Assembly (NCBI RefSeq): GCF_000972845.2
Contig: NC_040025.1
Location: forward strand, 22,644,021 to 22,708,020
Source of the DNA: Larimichthys crocea
Lineage: Eukaryota > Chordata > Actinopteri > Sciaenidae
Reading direction: 5' to 3'
Length of the DNA stretch: 64,000 nt
The position numbers and the translations under genes are program-made. This document shows, piece by piece, positions 45,401-59,005 of this stretch; position 1 is the first letter of the stretch; every line of letters begins with the position of its first letter. Under the pieces are notes generated by a model. That model saw nothing but the letters and a program-made list of their open reading frames with translations. It did not search any database and had not been told where the DNA came from.

Positions 45401-48400
45401 GATGGTGTCACAGCCTTACATGATGCTGTTTCGTCTGGACACTATCAGGTGATGGACACACTTTAAGATGTAGCAAAGTAAAATGTACTTTCCACATGTT
45501 CATAGAGAGTCAGCATCCTGATCTTACTTTCAGACTAGCCTCTGTTCCACACATTTCACTTCAGATTCACTTTTCTGACAAAAATTTGAAAAAATTTGTC
45601 CCTGGGGTTTACAAAGGCATCAATGTTTACTACAACACTAAAATAGTTTGTTGCATTTATATTACTATTATAACACTCTCTCTTTGCCTTTTCCTCTTTT
45701 CCCTCCTCTTATTTGTGAGCAACTTTAAACATTAAGACATTACCATCTCTGTCCAGACAAATGTAGTGAACATCCCAACATACTGTTCAGCATCATTATT
45801 TGAATGCTTGATTTCTCTTTTTTTGTCATTTGTGTTATTGTAAATGTCTATTTGTGTTTATGTTCCTTTATGACAGCTCAATGATGGATTCAGTTTCAAG
45901 ATTTAACTGACATTTTAACTGAGCATATTAAAGAGTGTGTTGTTGCACTGTGAAAGCTGCTAAACAATACTTTGATACAAATTTTAGATTAGATAAGGTT
46001 GGATAAGACTACAGCAGAATATTTAGCATCAATTGTAACAGACAAAAAAACTTTATTAGTTACCAGTTATGACAAAAGCCAGAAGGCTTAATCACATTAA
46101 TAACTTAATAACTATCACTCATTCCACGAGCTATTGGAGGTTCTGCTGTCTAACAAAATGTTCTGAAATACATGTGTGTTGTGTAGGTAGTGAAGCTTCT
46201 CCTCCAGTATGGGTCAAACATCTATAACAAGAATCTCAGTGGCCTCAGTGCACTAGACATGGCGAAGAAGGAGAATATCAAAGAGCTGCTCTCGACTTTT
46301 CAAGCATCTTCTGTTAGATGTGAGTGTGAGGCACCTGCACAACAAAAAGGTGAGTTCCCTTCCACATTCTGGTTTCTGGACTCTGTAAAGCAAATGTGAT
46401 TCAAGCCTTTTATTTTGACATCCAAAAATACTAGACTGTTATCAGCCTGGCAAAACATGACAGGAGATAGAAAACAGGTTTGCCAAGAGTATAGTGGTTA
46501 TAATTTGAACTTGGTTTGTGAAGAGAAATGTATGATATGATGTGATGATAACTATTAAAGTTGCAACTAACATACATTTGATGATTGCAGATTTTACTGG
46601 AGTGCTTCATAGAATTTATGGTGTATGCATTTAAGATTCAGTCAGTGTAGTGGGTCTTCACGGAACACGTTTCCACATTGAAAAGAGTTTAAACCACACA
46701 ATAAATCTAACTATAGGACTAATAGGACATTTGACAACACTTGACACTTGACACTGATTTGAACTGTGTTCAAATCAGTGTCAGTTGTTTTGAATCTATT
46801 GCTGATTCCAAGCTTAAAAAAACTTTTGGAATGATTTTGGATTTACAATTCTTCCAGATGACACATCCTTAGAAGCTCACTGCCACATGCAGCTCTCCTG
46901 CCAGAGTAGCTTCAGTCCCAGCCACAATGACACGGCAAATGTTCAACCCAGAGAATCAGGTGACAGAGACGGAGCCAGAGAGCCCAGTGACATTCAGCTG
47001 AGAAAGAAAGACACCACCTCTGATAATGTGAGAGCTCTTTACACTTTGAATACCTTCAGAATCAAGTGTGCATTAGTGTCAGCCGAGGCCAGATTAAATG
47101 TACACAAAAAAAGGTCTTTTTAACCATTAATGGCACAGGTCCAATCATCCAATCATAATAACGTTATCCCTCTCTCCCACATGTAGCATCACTTTATTGA
47201 AATTTCACCGGTTTGGCAGCTTTGATTTAATACTTCTTTCACTAATTATCTTTTTTTTTTTTTAATAGCTGAGTCATTCAGTTGCTGTAACAGAGGCTTT
47301 GGAGGAGGTTAGGAAAAAACACAAAGAAATATCAGCTTGGCCTCTGGAAGTTCTGGAAGATGCGGGTAAATCAGCTGCAGAAGTCCAGCCTCTCAAGTCA
47401 GTTGTTTTTTCAATAGCCAATATCACAAGGAACAAATTAGCCTCAAGGGGCTTTACAGTGTCTACGGCATACACCACCCTCTATCCTTAGAGCCTCAATT
47501 TAGTTAAAAAACTTCTTTAATGGGAGGTTGAAGAAATCGACCAACATAGACCAACATAATAAAATTACTTAAATAATGCGTGGACACTTAGTAGGACAAT
47601 ATTATAGATTGTACACTTCTATAAAGAATATTGATCCAGGAGACACATAACATCCTCTCACCAATATCATTGCTGCCATTTCACACACATGTGACATGTG
47701 ACCTTCCATGAACATGCAAAGACAGTTATACACCAGTATTAGTCAATGTCCAGCTGTTGCAATGCAAATGAGATAGTATGATATAACAACAAGAAATAAC
47801 AACCAGGCCGAATTTGTATCTGTTACTGTACTGTGCTGTTTTTCAGGCAGATATGATGTTGCTCTGAGACATATCCAGACAATGCTGACTGAGGTGCTCA
47901 CCAAACAACAGCTAGCCAAAGATAATCTTACCCAAAAATACTGGTCAGTTCACTTTTCCTTATGACTCTAATAAAGTTTCACTCACAGTCACTGCTGAGA
48001 TCTGAAGACATGGTGACTGTGCTACACATGACTTTACAGCATAACACAGAATTCAAACAAGCCCACTATTGAACCATATTATCTAAACTACTGATGTAGA
48101 GATGAATGTGATGCAATAAAAATGGCAGATGAAATGTTTTCTTCTCTTATCTATATATCTTGCAGAGTTATATTCTGATTCTGTAATTACAGAGTTTTAA
48201 AATGCAGCAGATAACTATTGTGGGTATTTTAGGTGCATTTGACTAATTTTTAATTGGTGGGATATATCAAAAGTTGCTTTATTACCAGATCTTAGCAAAT
48301 GGTGAGTGAGATTTTAGAATAAGTACACAGTGCTGAGTGTGGATTTAAAATCAGTCAAACCATAAAAACCTTCTATTGTCTTACTGTTGTGTGTTTTTCT

Positions 48401-51248
48401 TGTTTATTGCACTCTGGTGGGGCAGTAAATTAAATCTGAACTGAACTGTGTCACTTACCTGTCTTTCTCAGTCCTAGGTGTCTCTCTTTACTGTCACTTG
48501 TCTAGTAAAGGTAGAAATTCAATGTAGTATCATGCTTTAAAAACATTGGTTGCCATTCATTTCTGAGGTGCAGTCTTTTTCTAAATCTTTATGCTTTTTT
48601 TGAAAGACATGACTAAAGGTTGCTCTTATGATTGTGCCAGCACACTACTTATCTAAATGACAGCAATATTGTTTGGTTCTCTGTGTAGGGGTGCGCCCGA
48701 CTGCCTTCGGAGACGTCTGTTGAAAAGGCAACTTGACTCCCTGGCTTCGCTTCAGAGAAGCTTGGTGGAGATCCTCCAGAAGCATATTAATTTGGTAGAG
48801 ATGTATGTACCCATGAAGGCCAAATGCCGTACATTAATTAGACAGGAACAGGATCACACATACTCTCTGTCTTTTACACCAACCTCTTCTAAAGCTAGTG
48901 AAGCACATTGCTGCAATCAAGGGAAGAGAAAGGAAAGCAGTAGACCAGTCCCACAGGCCAGTCTGTTAAAATCAGCACCTCCAAACAATGCCAAGGACTT
49001 AACATTGCCTAGACCTCCTGCTTCATTACTAACCCAGGGGAAGAAGACTCCAACACATATAGATGAGCTTAATAGGAAAGCCAGCAGAAGTCAGAGCTGC
49101 GCCCCAAAACCAGGGAATACTTTACAACACATCAACTTTGAGATGAAAAGAAATGATGCCCTGATACAGACAAGAGCTAAAGATGATCGCAGACATCTCT
49201 TCAAGCTCATACAGAGTGGAGTCATGCCATCTGGAAGTATTCTACAGTTATTCTTGAAGGTCAGGTAAAGCTCTTCTCTTAAAACATTTAATCCTCTTGT
49301 CACCAAACACACTTATCGTCCAACATCCTGAATTCATTACATGACAAGAACAATAATAATACAGCCCATGTCTTACTCTATTACCTCATAGAAAATGAAA
49401 AAACTAATATTGTACATAGAGTGGTTTATCAACCACTGCAGTTCAGCAGTAGTCAACACAAGCCATTTGTTGCCAGTGCTGCTGTCATGCAAAGACAACA
49501 TATTTAATGAATTAAGAAAATAACGTGTTTGCCTTACCTCTGCAGGGTCAGTGGCACTTTGCTCACATTCTGGACAATGGCTCGATACAGGACAGTAAAG
49601 GCAAGTTGCACTTGTCTCCAGAATGCTGGTTGGAGTCTATCCTTAGAAACAACATTCCTGTCAGCTCAGCATACACCTGGGACAAGGTTAGACACCAGTT
49701 TGCCTTAAGCCCCTTAACTACACTCAAAACATAATAATGGCTGCAGAAACTGAGACTAACATAAGCAGCCGGGCCATGTTAAGACCAAGAATGGCACTGC
49801 ACGAAAAGGAGTTTCCTTATTAGTTCCAAGAGTGGAATTATAGTATAAGTATCTCACGTGTTTTAAACTTTGCCAGGACTGTACTGCATAGTGTTAGCTA
49901 ACTAGAATGAGCACTGAGGTTATAACTTGTTGTGAGATCTGATACTCAACCCATAGGGAGCACCACAAATACCAAAAACATGTTAGACAGAATTTCAGCA
50001 ATTTTGGTGCACATGCACAAGTATTTACCAAAGTTTGATATTCATTGGTGCATGTGGCTGTGGTCTTCCACATGTTGGCTTATAACTCAAGTTTTTTTGT
50101 CAACTCCATGGAGGCATCCTGCACTGTGCCCTGAAAGGACAAATACAATGACAGATAATATAGCATTTTAATGATGAAACAAGTAAGAGGTGTCACTCCT
50201 TCTTTAAAGGTAGCCTAGTTGTATCAACATATCTGTGTAGTGAACAACGTGAGCCTCTTTGCCATTCACAACTCTAATTGATTCTTTAACCACTTTGATT
50301 TGTTGAGCACAAAGGTTTGCAGTGATATTTTCTAATAGTTATGAATCCATAATAACTGAGTTGACTGTGAGCAATCCCACACATACTTTTCCTTCTTTAT
50401 CTGTTGGTGTGGAACGAGGTTTACTTCTCTGCTGTTTCCTGCCTGCCAGTAAGGGTCTGTGCACAGTACTAGACTATAAATTATTTAGTGTTCATTGTAG
50501 AGCTGTGCACCAGCACATACACTGATCCATATCTTCTGTCTCATTGAGAAAATTAGAAAGAAGTATAGTACTACAGAGGCCTGTTGTTCCAGAGTACTAC
50601 TGAAAGACATCTGATAGGCTCAGCCTCAGGTTTCACATATCCATAGATACCATACCTTTGACATCTCATTAATAAGTCATTATTTCTGAACAGATGTGTT
50701 AGTGGTGTTAAAATCTATTTTTGATGAACTGTTTGTCCAGGTGACGTTCAGAGACAAACCATTGTCTTATTACTTATTGAACATGGAGGCTGAAGGAAAT
50801 CCACTGCAGGCATGTCCTAAAGAGGATGTTCAACACTGCAGGCCTGGTTCTTGTCAGGAAGTGCTGTCAACAGGTCAGTAGTTCCTGTCTGCTGTCATAG
50901 CTAACCTTGGCCTCAGTTCCACATACATCCTGGCTTGGGCATTTCTTTCAGAGCAACTCAAATTAAGCAAGCAGTCGCTGAATCACCTGTACTGTAGTGT
51001 CACTCACTGTAGTAGAGCCTCAGTAAAATGTATTGAAAATACATTTAGATTCAAATGGACTTAATATAGCTCTTAAATGTATTTGAATGTTTTTTGTTTC
51101 CACAGAGGCAGACAGCCTGAGCCTCCTCAGGGAAATCAAAAAAGTGCATTTGGTGGGTGATGACGTACTACTAACAAACGCTGTGATGGACTACTACTGG
51201 GAGAAATTCACAAGAAATGACTATGATTCTGAGGACTGGGAGAGTTAA
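42461..51248 (+). CDS. ankrd31: Ankyrin repeat domain 31, meiotic recombination factor
   Basis: In mouse ANKRD31 binds REC114 and directs meiotic double-strand breaks, notably in the pseudoautosomal region. Coding exons: 42461-42704, 45022-45183, 45306-45448, 46187-46349, 46858-47027, 47269-47365, 47847-47943, 48689-49259, 49546-49686, 50741-50873, 51106-51248; phases agree and give 687 aa. Three ankyrin repeats cover about residues 97-195 ([38 protein letters not shown]). A RAMA domain covers about 525-610 ([30 protein letters not shown]). The last 48 residues ([16 protein letters not shown]) correspond to the REC114-binding tail. Exon 2 could instead start at 45046, dropping 8 codons in frame. 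The mammalian N-terminal ankyrin cluster is absent from this model, so the protein is about a third of the mammalian length; upstream exons may have been missed. Identity also rests on hmgcr and gcnt4 as neighbours. Confidence 0.88.
44073..44984. mobile_element. Non-autonomous hAT transposon in ankrd31 intron 1
   Basis: The ends read inward are TAAGGATGCACCAAAAT and TAGGGATGCACCGAAAAT, followed by subterminal repeats of the CGGCCGAA type. Flanks TTTATTTC (44065-44072) and TTTACTTC (44985-44992) match at 7 of 8 bases, as expected of a hAT target duplication. It has no transposase frame, and its right end lies about 37 bp before the ankrd31 exon at 45022. Confidence 0.8.
44188..44427. mobile_element. 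Tigger-type MITE inside the hAT element
   Basis: 240 bp flanked by TA, with ends CAGTCGTCCCTCGCTATAACG and, from the other side, CAGTGGTCCCTCGTTTATCG. These are the terminal inverted repeats of pogo/Tigger elements. No coding capacity. Because it interrupts the hAT copy it must be the later insertion. Confidence 0.85.
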
Positions 51249-51960
51249 TTCTTATAATTTTGTCAGCACACATTTTGTTCATGAATAACTGTTTAGACAA
51301 TTTAACTTGGTGAGTTTGACTTATTCACTCATATTTCTGTTTACTGCACTGCACAGGTGACTTCCACTCAGTGAATATGATTGAAAAATGTTTGAGAGCA
51401 TTTATCTTTTTTTGTTGTCATATTTGTTCTGGTTCTGTACATGTTCATAAGGTTTTATGTTGTAATAGTTTATGCCTAATTATTTAAATATTATCTAAAT
51501 GATCTTTAATCTATATCTAAGTGCTCAGAGAGTTTGGTGGTAGGTTTTAGTTTCACACTATGATGTATCAGTCTATAAGTTCAGTGTTCCTGATTGACTT
51601 CTTGTATGAGGTACATGTTGTATTTGCACCGGTAAATGTGACATTTTGAACTGTTACAAGAATAAAACTATATATGAATAATATATGATGAATAATTTAA
51701 ATAATACCGCTCAAGTGTCTGCTTTGCTGTGTGAAATGTTTCACTTGTCACTTGTGGCCTTGGGTCCTGCCTTGCTGTGACATATACAGTATACTGTGCA
51801 TAGTGTGTACACAGAGAAGACTGTATCTGGACACATTGATGGGTGGTTGTGTGTAATATGAGATAAGCTTTGACTTCCCTCGTTCTTGGGTCTTGTTGAA
51901 GAGGGTTAATCATTAGTAAATGGGTGGTAAATGTATCGGGTGGTGGTGATGTGCAGGATG
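51249..51960. other. ankrd31 3' UTR and intergenic spacer
   Basis: The ankrd31 stop at 51246-51248 is followed by AT-rich sequence; AATAAA at 51661-51666, about 415 bp after the stop, is a good candidate polyadenylation signal. The rest up to the gcnt4 first exon shows nothing else. Confidence 0.55.
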
Positions 51961-52412
51961 TGACTGGGCAGTGGGCGGACTGCTGCGGGAACTCTCCCCC
52001 CTGCCACTCCTTTCAACAGTCGCTCCAGTCCGCGATGGAGCTCCGGACATAGCAGACGGGATTGAAAACTACTCGGTTCTATCAATGCGCGCTTTCTTTA
52101 CGCATGTGGTAAGTTTTGTGCTCCCTCACATTCTAAATATGCTGCTGATGAACGCAAAGTGTCTGTGTGTGGATACACTGCCTCGTGATTCCTCCTGGAG
52201 AGACGCGCGTGTGTGGTGCGTAATGCATGGAAGCGAACCTGGCTTTGCTTTTTGTGTAAAGCGCGATATTGCACTTGTCTTGAATGTGTTGTTGCCATGT
52301 TACCGTAATGTTTCATTACTTTTTGGATTGTACCTTCACACCCGCTGAAGACAATTTTCTCATGTTTAGGTTCTGCTGTGGGAGACGCTCAAAGACAACT
52401 TTAGAGAGCAAG
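51961..52412 (+). promoter_or_regulatory. gcnt4: Likely gcnt4 5' UTR exons
   Basis: Two untranslated exons can be proposed: one ending at 52108 (CATGTG|GTAAGTT), its start unknown, and one at 52370-52412 bounded by TTTAG and GTAACC. The second would splice to the acceptor at 52601-52602, two bases before the gcnt4 start codon. GC-richer sequence near 51,970-52,110 fits a promoter-proximal exon. Supported by splice motifs only. Confidence 0.45.
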
Positions 52413-52603
52413 GTAACCTAGAGCAGAAACAGGTTGTCAAACATCAGACGTAAACTGAAATAAGCCAATTATGTAAGGTAAAGAAAATCACAGACTACTA
52501 ACTAAAACTAAGTTATTCATTTAGTTCATTTTATAGTTTTCTCATAATTCCTTACTGTAGTACACATGCTTATTCCATGTCTTTTTATTCCTTTATTTGT
52601 AGA

Positions 52604-53893
52604 ATGAAAATAAGATGTGCCCACAACATCCATAGATTGAGACACAGGTGCTTCCTGATTTCTTTCACTCTGTTGGCTGCCTGTCTGCTCAAGCTGGTCT
52701 ACATTAAAGTGACAGTGAGGGACAGCATCTACATAGAACCCTATGGAATCACTGTTGGCTTATCCAGAATTCACAACCGCAGGTATGACATCAACTGCAC
52801 CTCCATCTATGAGCTGGACCCTGTGGAAATAGGTAAAGCGCTTGAAATCAAACGTAAAGTCGTTGTTGACGTGGATGATGATAGCACTGTGAGTTTGACC
52901 TCAGACTGTCAAACGTTTATCAAAACGAGGGGTTACAATGAGGTACCGGTGTCGGATGAAGAACACAGCTTCCCATTGGCTTACTCCCTGGTGGTGCATA
53001 AGAATGCACCCATGGTGGAGCGTATTCTTCATGCCATCTATGCACCTAATAACATCTACTGCATTCACTATGATCAGAAGTCCTCTCCAGCATTTATAAA
53101 GGCTATTAAAAACTTGGCCCGCTGTATTCAAAATGTATTCATTGCCTCAAAATTGGAGTCTGTGGAATATGCCCACATCAGCAGGCTTAATGCAGACCTA
53201 AACTGCCTCTCGGATCTGCTGAGGTCAGATGTCAAGTGGAAGTATGTCATCAACCTGTGTGGCCAGGACTTTCCTCTCAAGTCAAATTATGAACTGGTAA
53301 TGGAGCTTAAACAGCTGAATGGTAGTAACATGCTAGAGACTAGCCAACCCAGTGAACTCAAGAAACAGCGCTTCAGGTTCCAGCATGAGCTGAAAAATGT
53401 GCCTTATGAGTACCGACGTATTCCTGTCAAGACCACAGCCTCCAAAGATGTTCCTCCTCATGGTATTGAGATGTTCATTGGCAGTGCATATTTTGTCCTG
53501 TCATGGGATTTTGTGAATCACATTAGTAGCAGCCAGGTGGCAAAGGACTTTCTGATATGGTCTGCTGATACATACTCACCAGATGAACACTTCTGGGCCA
53601 CCCTTGTCAGGGTTCCTGGGGTGCCTGGACACATTCCCAGGTCAGAAGCAGATGTTACGGATCTAAGAAGTAAGACACGACTAGTCAAATGGAACTATTT
53701 AGAAGGAAAGCTTTACCCAGCCTGCACAGGAATACACATGCGGAGTGTTTGCATCTACGGAGCAGCTGAACTTCGCTGGCTCCTAAACTATGGTCACTGG
53801 TTTGCTAATAAATTTGACCCTAAAGTGGACCCGATCCTGATTAAGTGTTTGGAGGAGAAGCTGATGGAAAAACGTCTACATGTGCACACGTGA
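52604..53893 (+). CDS. gcnt4: Beta-1,6-N-acetylglucosaminyltransferase 4 (core 2 type)
   Basis: A Golgi type II membrane enzyme that adds a beta-1,6 GlcNAc branch to core 1 O-glycans, using UDP-GlcNAc. The whole protein (429 aa; human about 453) lies in one exon, as in mammals. I chose the Met at 52604 because the sequence TTTGTAG just before it is a splice acceptor; a further Met nine codons upstream would fall in the intron. A short cytoplasmic basic stretch precedes a membrane anchor at about 16-34 ([18 protein letters not shown]). A glycosylation sequon NCT lies at 64-66. Signatures of the family are [65 protein letters not shown] and [14 protein letters not shown], with the conserved cysteines. 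It follows ankrd31 in the same direction. Confidence 0.95.
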   Translation: MKIRCAHNIHRLRHRCFLISFTLLAACLLKLVYIKVTVRDSIYIEPYGITVGLSRIHNRRYDINCTSIYELDPVEIGKALEIKRKVVVDVDDDSTVSLTSDCQTFIKTRGYNEVPVSDEEHSFPLAYSLVVHKNAPMVERILHAIYAPNNIYCIHYDQKSSPAFIKAIKNLARCIQNVFIASKLESVEYAHISRLNADLNCLSDLLRSDVKWKYVINLCGQDFPLKSNYELVMELKQLNGSNMLETSQPSELKKQRFRFQHELKNVPYEYRRIPVKTTASKDVPPHGIEMFIGSAYFVLSWDFVNHISSSQVAKDFLIWSADTYSPDEHFWATLVRVPGVPGHIPRSEADVTDLRSKTRLVKWNYLEGKLYPACTGIHMRSVCIYGAAELRWLLNYGHWFANKFDPKVDPILIKCLEEKLMEKRLHVHT

Positions 53894-54036
53894 TACAGAA
53901 AGGAACAGAAAATGTCATGAGGAGAGAAGAGGGTAGGTGCAAAGGTGCAAAATTACAGAAAGGGAGTGTAATAAAGTACATATGCTCACTATTTTGAGAT
54001 GCAGGCATATTACCCGAGTGTTTTCATTTTGTAAAA

Positions 54037-54156
54037 GGTCCAGTGTGTCAGATTTAAGGGGCTCTATTTACAGAATATGACCACAATGATATATAATATT
54101 CATGACTTTGGTTCCATTATTCTATAATCACCTGAAAATAAGAATCATTATGTTTT
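54037..54156 (+). repeat. Dispersed teleost repeat, copy 1
   Basis: Starts AAAGGTCCAGTGTGTCAGA and includes ATATTCATGACTTTGG and CCTGAAAATAAGAATCATTA. The same sequence, diverged, recurs at 60464 and 61089; probably a non-autonomous DNA element. Confidence 0.65.
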
Positions 54157-54164
54157 TTACATTC

Positions 54165-54420
54165 AGTCATTTGATTGATGCGTTTATCCAAAGCAACCTA
54201 TAAAAAGGAAACAATCATGGTACAGAGTGACAAGGACATGTAAGTGCAGCAATAAGTACTACTCTTAGAAAATTCAGTAACAGAAGGGGGATAGATTATC
54301 ATGTCCAGTTGTTGGTAGTGTTGGAGAGGAGGTCCTCTCTGAAGAGCTGGAGGTCTTCAGGAGGTTTTTGAAGGTAGAGAGGGACGCTCCTGATCTGGTA
54401 GGAACTAGCAGATTAAATGT
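54165..54420 (-). repeat. Eroded LINE tail fragment
   Basis: GATGCGTTTATCCAAAGCAA and later GAGGGACGCTCCTGATCT parallel the tail of the element at 7333-8285 (GACGCTTTTATCCAAAGCGA). A heavily diverged 3' remnant of the same LINE family. Confidence 0.5.
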
Positions 54421-57400
54421 TTATACCCTCACTTGTCGACACTAGAAATACAAGTTGGTTACACTAATTGCATGATTTTACTGTCTACCATCTAACCTCA
54501 CACAACAAGTCAATTTGAGATGGAACTATCCAGAGGAAAGATTAACGTTATGGAACTGTTGTTGAAAAGAAGAGTATGGTCAATTATTATTAATTAATAC
54601 CTGTCAGACTTGCTATATATGCAGACTGATGTTTAGTGGTGATGTTTAGTTAGTTAGCATATGATTAGCTTTACCTATATGACTACCTGTTTTCTGAAGA
54701 TTATCCTCTTTACATCATCAGTGATGTCAATCATCTAGGTTTTACATCACCAAGTAAATCCGTCCAGTGGTGGAAAAAGCTAAAATTAAATAAAAAGCTA
54801 AAAAAATAAAAAATAAAAGCTAAAATTAGGCATGATGGCATGCAGCCATGAGAATGTCTAATAACTTTAACAGAATTTTTATTTTCCTCAGAATCAGTTA
54901 CATTTAAATGCTGTGTGCTAACAAATTCTTTAGTTGAGTTTGTTCCTGACCTTTTTTTTTTTTTTTAGACTAGTCCAAATTTAAATTCTTGTTTAATCAA
55001 TGTTGAAATTAGTTTTAGAAATTAACATCCCTAATCTGAATCACCTGCTAAATTAAAACACTGCATCAAAAATGTAATACTGAAAGAAAGATAGTTTTTG
55101 CTTTACTTACTTACTTCAAAAAATACATTTTACTAATATTTCTAAACATTGTTTGCTGGACCTTAAATGAATGATTTTTCCATGTGGACTTGCTTATGGA
55201 TTTGAATTTACTTGTAGATTATGTCATTCACTCTTCATTGTAAATTGAACCTTCACTGACCACACAAAGCATTTAAAGCATCAGAAAGAGAAGAAGTTAT
55301 TTTATTATTATGAGTAATTTCAGGAAATGCCTGAATTCACAATTCTATGTTTCCACATTGTTCTTGAGATTTCAGAGACTACTCTTACATTGAGAGCAGT
55401 AATGCCAAAGACTTGTTGTTCTTATGTGTTCTGTCAATTAAATGCTTTTTTATCATTAAGATATGAACTTATTTGAAAAAATTTAGATTAAAATGAAAGC
55501 TTGTGATGATTGATGATTTATTTATTCCTGAATAAATGCATGATGCTTCTTACAAGTTGTTTGGCCTCTCACTGCAGTCACATATCTGAACAAGCTCTGG
55601 CTTATGAAAGAATAATTCATCACTCTTGATGGTTGTTTATAATGAAAACTTAACAGGGTAACTTTAACTGAGTATTCTGATTGAATTAAACTAGTTTGAT
55701 GGGCTCTGCTTAGCAATATTGATGCAAGTCATGGTGTTTTTCATATGCAGATCCTAGGATTAACTGCATTTTGCCCATAGTGCATCTAACTGTAGAAAGT
55801 GATGTTTTAATTCCCTCTTTGGCTGGCTCCAGGCTTGGCTCAAGATACTGATGACTTAACAGGATTGATATAAAGTATATCAAATAAGAGTGAGGAGGTG
55901 GGAGCTTGTAAGTCACCATAACTCAAGCACAGACTCCTATTTCTCAGTCTGTCAGAATATACCCGAGAGGAAGAACACTGCTCTTAACAAGCTTGTGTTT
56001 TAAGAAATTCAAGTATAAAGGCTGTAGAAGAGCAAATTCTCAGCTCAGCTCTCAGCTCCCTTGAGATTTTCCAGGTTCTTGTTATCCTTATTTTTTCAGC
56101 CTTTTATATCTACTGCAGGCCTTTTTGTCTGCTGCAATCAAGTCAGTGTTTGTTGATGAGCCAGTGCTCAGACAGGCTGAAATGGGATTTGGTCGTTTAT
56201 GCTAAAATACAACACAAAAGATGAAGTGCTGCAGCAGCAGCTGGTGCTGGTTGCACAGCAGAAGCTCATGTTTCTGTCTACTTGACTGGATGGTAAACAC
56301 TCACATTTTTAATCAGCTGTTATCTTTCACAGGAAGATTTTAAAGGACATAATGGAAGCGGTGTCAAATGGCTAACTGGCTTTATTATGATGGCAATTTG
56401 TGTGCGCTTCAACTCCCGAAAAGCAGGCTATAATTAGTCCTTGGACTTTGGCATTTACTTCTTTGTTTGTGTGTTTGAAGTGTTTGGAGCTCAGAAACAG
56501 TAAGACCCAGAACAACCTTCTTTCCCATTTAGGTATAAAAGATCTCAATAGAAATTATTACATTTTAGCCAGATATTGGTGCTACAGTAGCCTCAGATTT
56601 TGTAGTGGCATTGGTACAGTATTCTTGGATTATAATGTATTGGGGTTGCTACATCAACACATTGAGACAAATTCCTATTAAACCTTGGGTAATAGAAAAA
56701 CAGTATCCATCTTCTAAACATGTCCTTTTTAGCACCAATATTCTATATTCTATCCTACCTGGAGCTACACTGGAGGACCAACAACAGCAATTCTTGACTC
56801 TCAGCCCAGCTGCTGTTCCAGGTGAGGATGGATGACAACAGAGAGCATCTTTGCTGACAGTGTCATGTGTGGCAATTTGTCTAAGTGTTTGGGTCTGTGT
56901 GGGTGGGTCACTGTGTGGGTCACTGAACCTCTGGTCTCCTGGAGGCAGTTACCCTGGTGAAGGATCATGTAATAGTTGGTGACACGATCCTTCACCTTTC
57001 ACAAGCCCAGTACTGATTCCTACCCATAAGGTTTTACCTTCAGCAACTGAAGCAACTGCCAATGTGTTGCAGATCGTCCTGACTTCCAACAGTTTTGGTG
57101 AGTCTGTTCTAAAAACTGCAACTCAAGTGACCAGTATATTGAGTCTGAAGGGCATTTCAGACTGTCAAACAATGTCACGACCCCCCATCCCATAGACCTT
57201 TCCAACACTTGAATTTGGCAATTGGTCAGGTGTGAAAGAAGGTGATGTTTAAACTTCTCTAAAGCTCTCTTATTAAAATCATTTAAACAACTGCACTCAA
57301 TGCACACAGATGGTCTATTTCTCCCAACTTTGGTTCAAAACTCAAAACACTTCAGCTTTACCGAGACAATCCACCCAACAGGTGCATCATATCAAGAATG

Positions 57401-59005
57401 AAGAACAAGTTCAGATCCTTTACTTCAAAACTCATGTAAGATGGTAGCAAAAACAAAAGTGTTGCTTTTAGATTTTTGTTGAGTGTACCTCCTTCACTAC
57501 AAATGACAATAATAGTATTTACTTTCGAACAGACTGTAGTTCGTAGTTTGACTGTAGTCAGGAACTGCCATTTAATTTAGTTGGAACTTCAATTAATTTA
57601 CTTTATTCCATAAGGATAACCCACTCAGCATCAAATAAACCTAAAAGTACTCATAAAAATAGAAATTCCATCATCTACAATTCCATGACAATTAAGCAAA
57701 CTGGAGTACAATTGTGTGATGTGATCAAAAGGTCCAGTACAGCTACTCATGGACCTTACATTGAGATTGTTTTCCAACTGTTTTTTTTTAAACTCACTGA
57801 TAATGTGTAATGTTCACAGTTGTTTTCTGTAATGAAAGTGTCACCACAAAGAAAAAAAACTTGGAAATACTCTAATGCTTCTTGATGGAAAGTATTAATG
57901 CTTTATTTTCACCATTATCAAGTGTTCACAGTCAGTGTAAGCAGCACAGGTATTATTTTGGGGGCTTGCAGTCAGCAGTGGCCTCACTGTCGGTCCTTCT
58001 CTTCTATACTGGCCAGCTCCTCACAATAAACTCAATTCATGGCTGCTCTACAGTACAGAGGGGTTGTAGAGGACAGGTGAAATTTGAATACGAAACCTGT
58101 GCCCCCTCCTACGTGTCTGTCCATCTGCAGGTATACAATGAACAATAAGCATCATTCTCTGTGGACTGGTATTTTGAACAGGGTCCAAGCTGAGCTGTTT
58201 GTTTTTTTCTTTTTCTCTGGCTCATTAAGACCTCTTTCCCAAAAGAGCTGCTGAGTCATCTTCTAAGTCAAAATTTATGATTCATGCTTTTTCTAGCGCA
58301 TTAATAGCCCCTGTACATTCTAATTTCATTTGTTTTGTAATGTTTTTTTTATCTTTAAAAAAACGCAAGACATCAGGATCAACCTTCCCCGCTTGAAGTA
58401 ATTATTATATTGTGGACATCTCCCAGTCAGTTGGCTGGCTACAGTCAAACAGATATCCAACAGGATGTTGTCTATCCAATCTGTTATTTAACTTGTCAGT
58501 AGTTATGATGTTAGTAGTTATAATGTGATCTTTATCTGGATGCTCAGTGTGTTTCAAACAAATTTCCACCAAAAAGTGGCTAATTAAACTACCTTCAGCA
58601 TGTCACAGCTACCACATGCTCTTCCAGTTCCACTAGCTGAGAAACTATCTCTGGCTCATTCATCAGTCTGAATTAATATTGCTGATCACTGATTGGTTCC
58701 CAGGCATGTAATTTAAAAAATACTTCCTGTAGAAACAAAAGACTAGACCTGAAGCATCGAAAGTAGAATAACTGCACCTGTGAAATATTACTACATGCTT
58801 CTTGGTTTTTGATCATCCAAAAGTAACACAAAAGTCTGGCATGTTCTACTATTTCAACAGGCCACAGTCTCACCAAAAATGGCAGCGACACATCTCACAA
58901 AACAGATGCAACATATGGTCTATACTGTGTCTATGCACTGATTAAATGTGCTGGTTTCGATCTGATGAAGACAATAGAATCACGTGAAAAAGTAGAGATA
59001 CAAAC

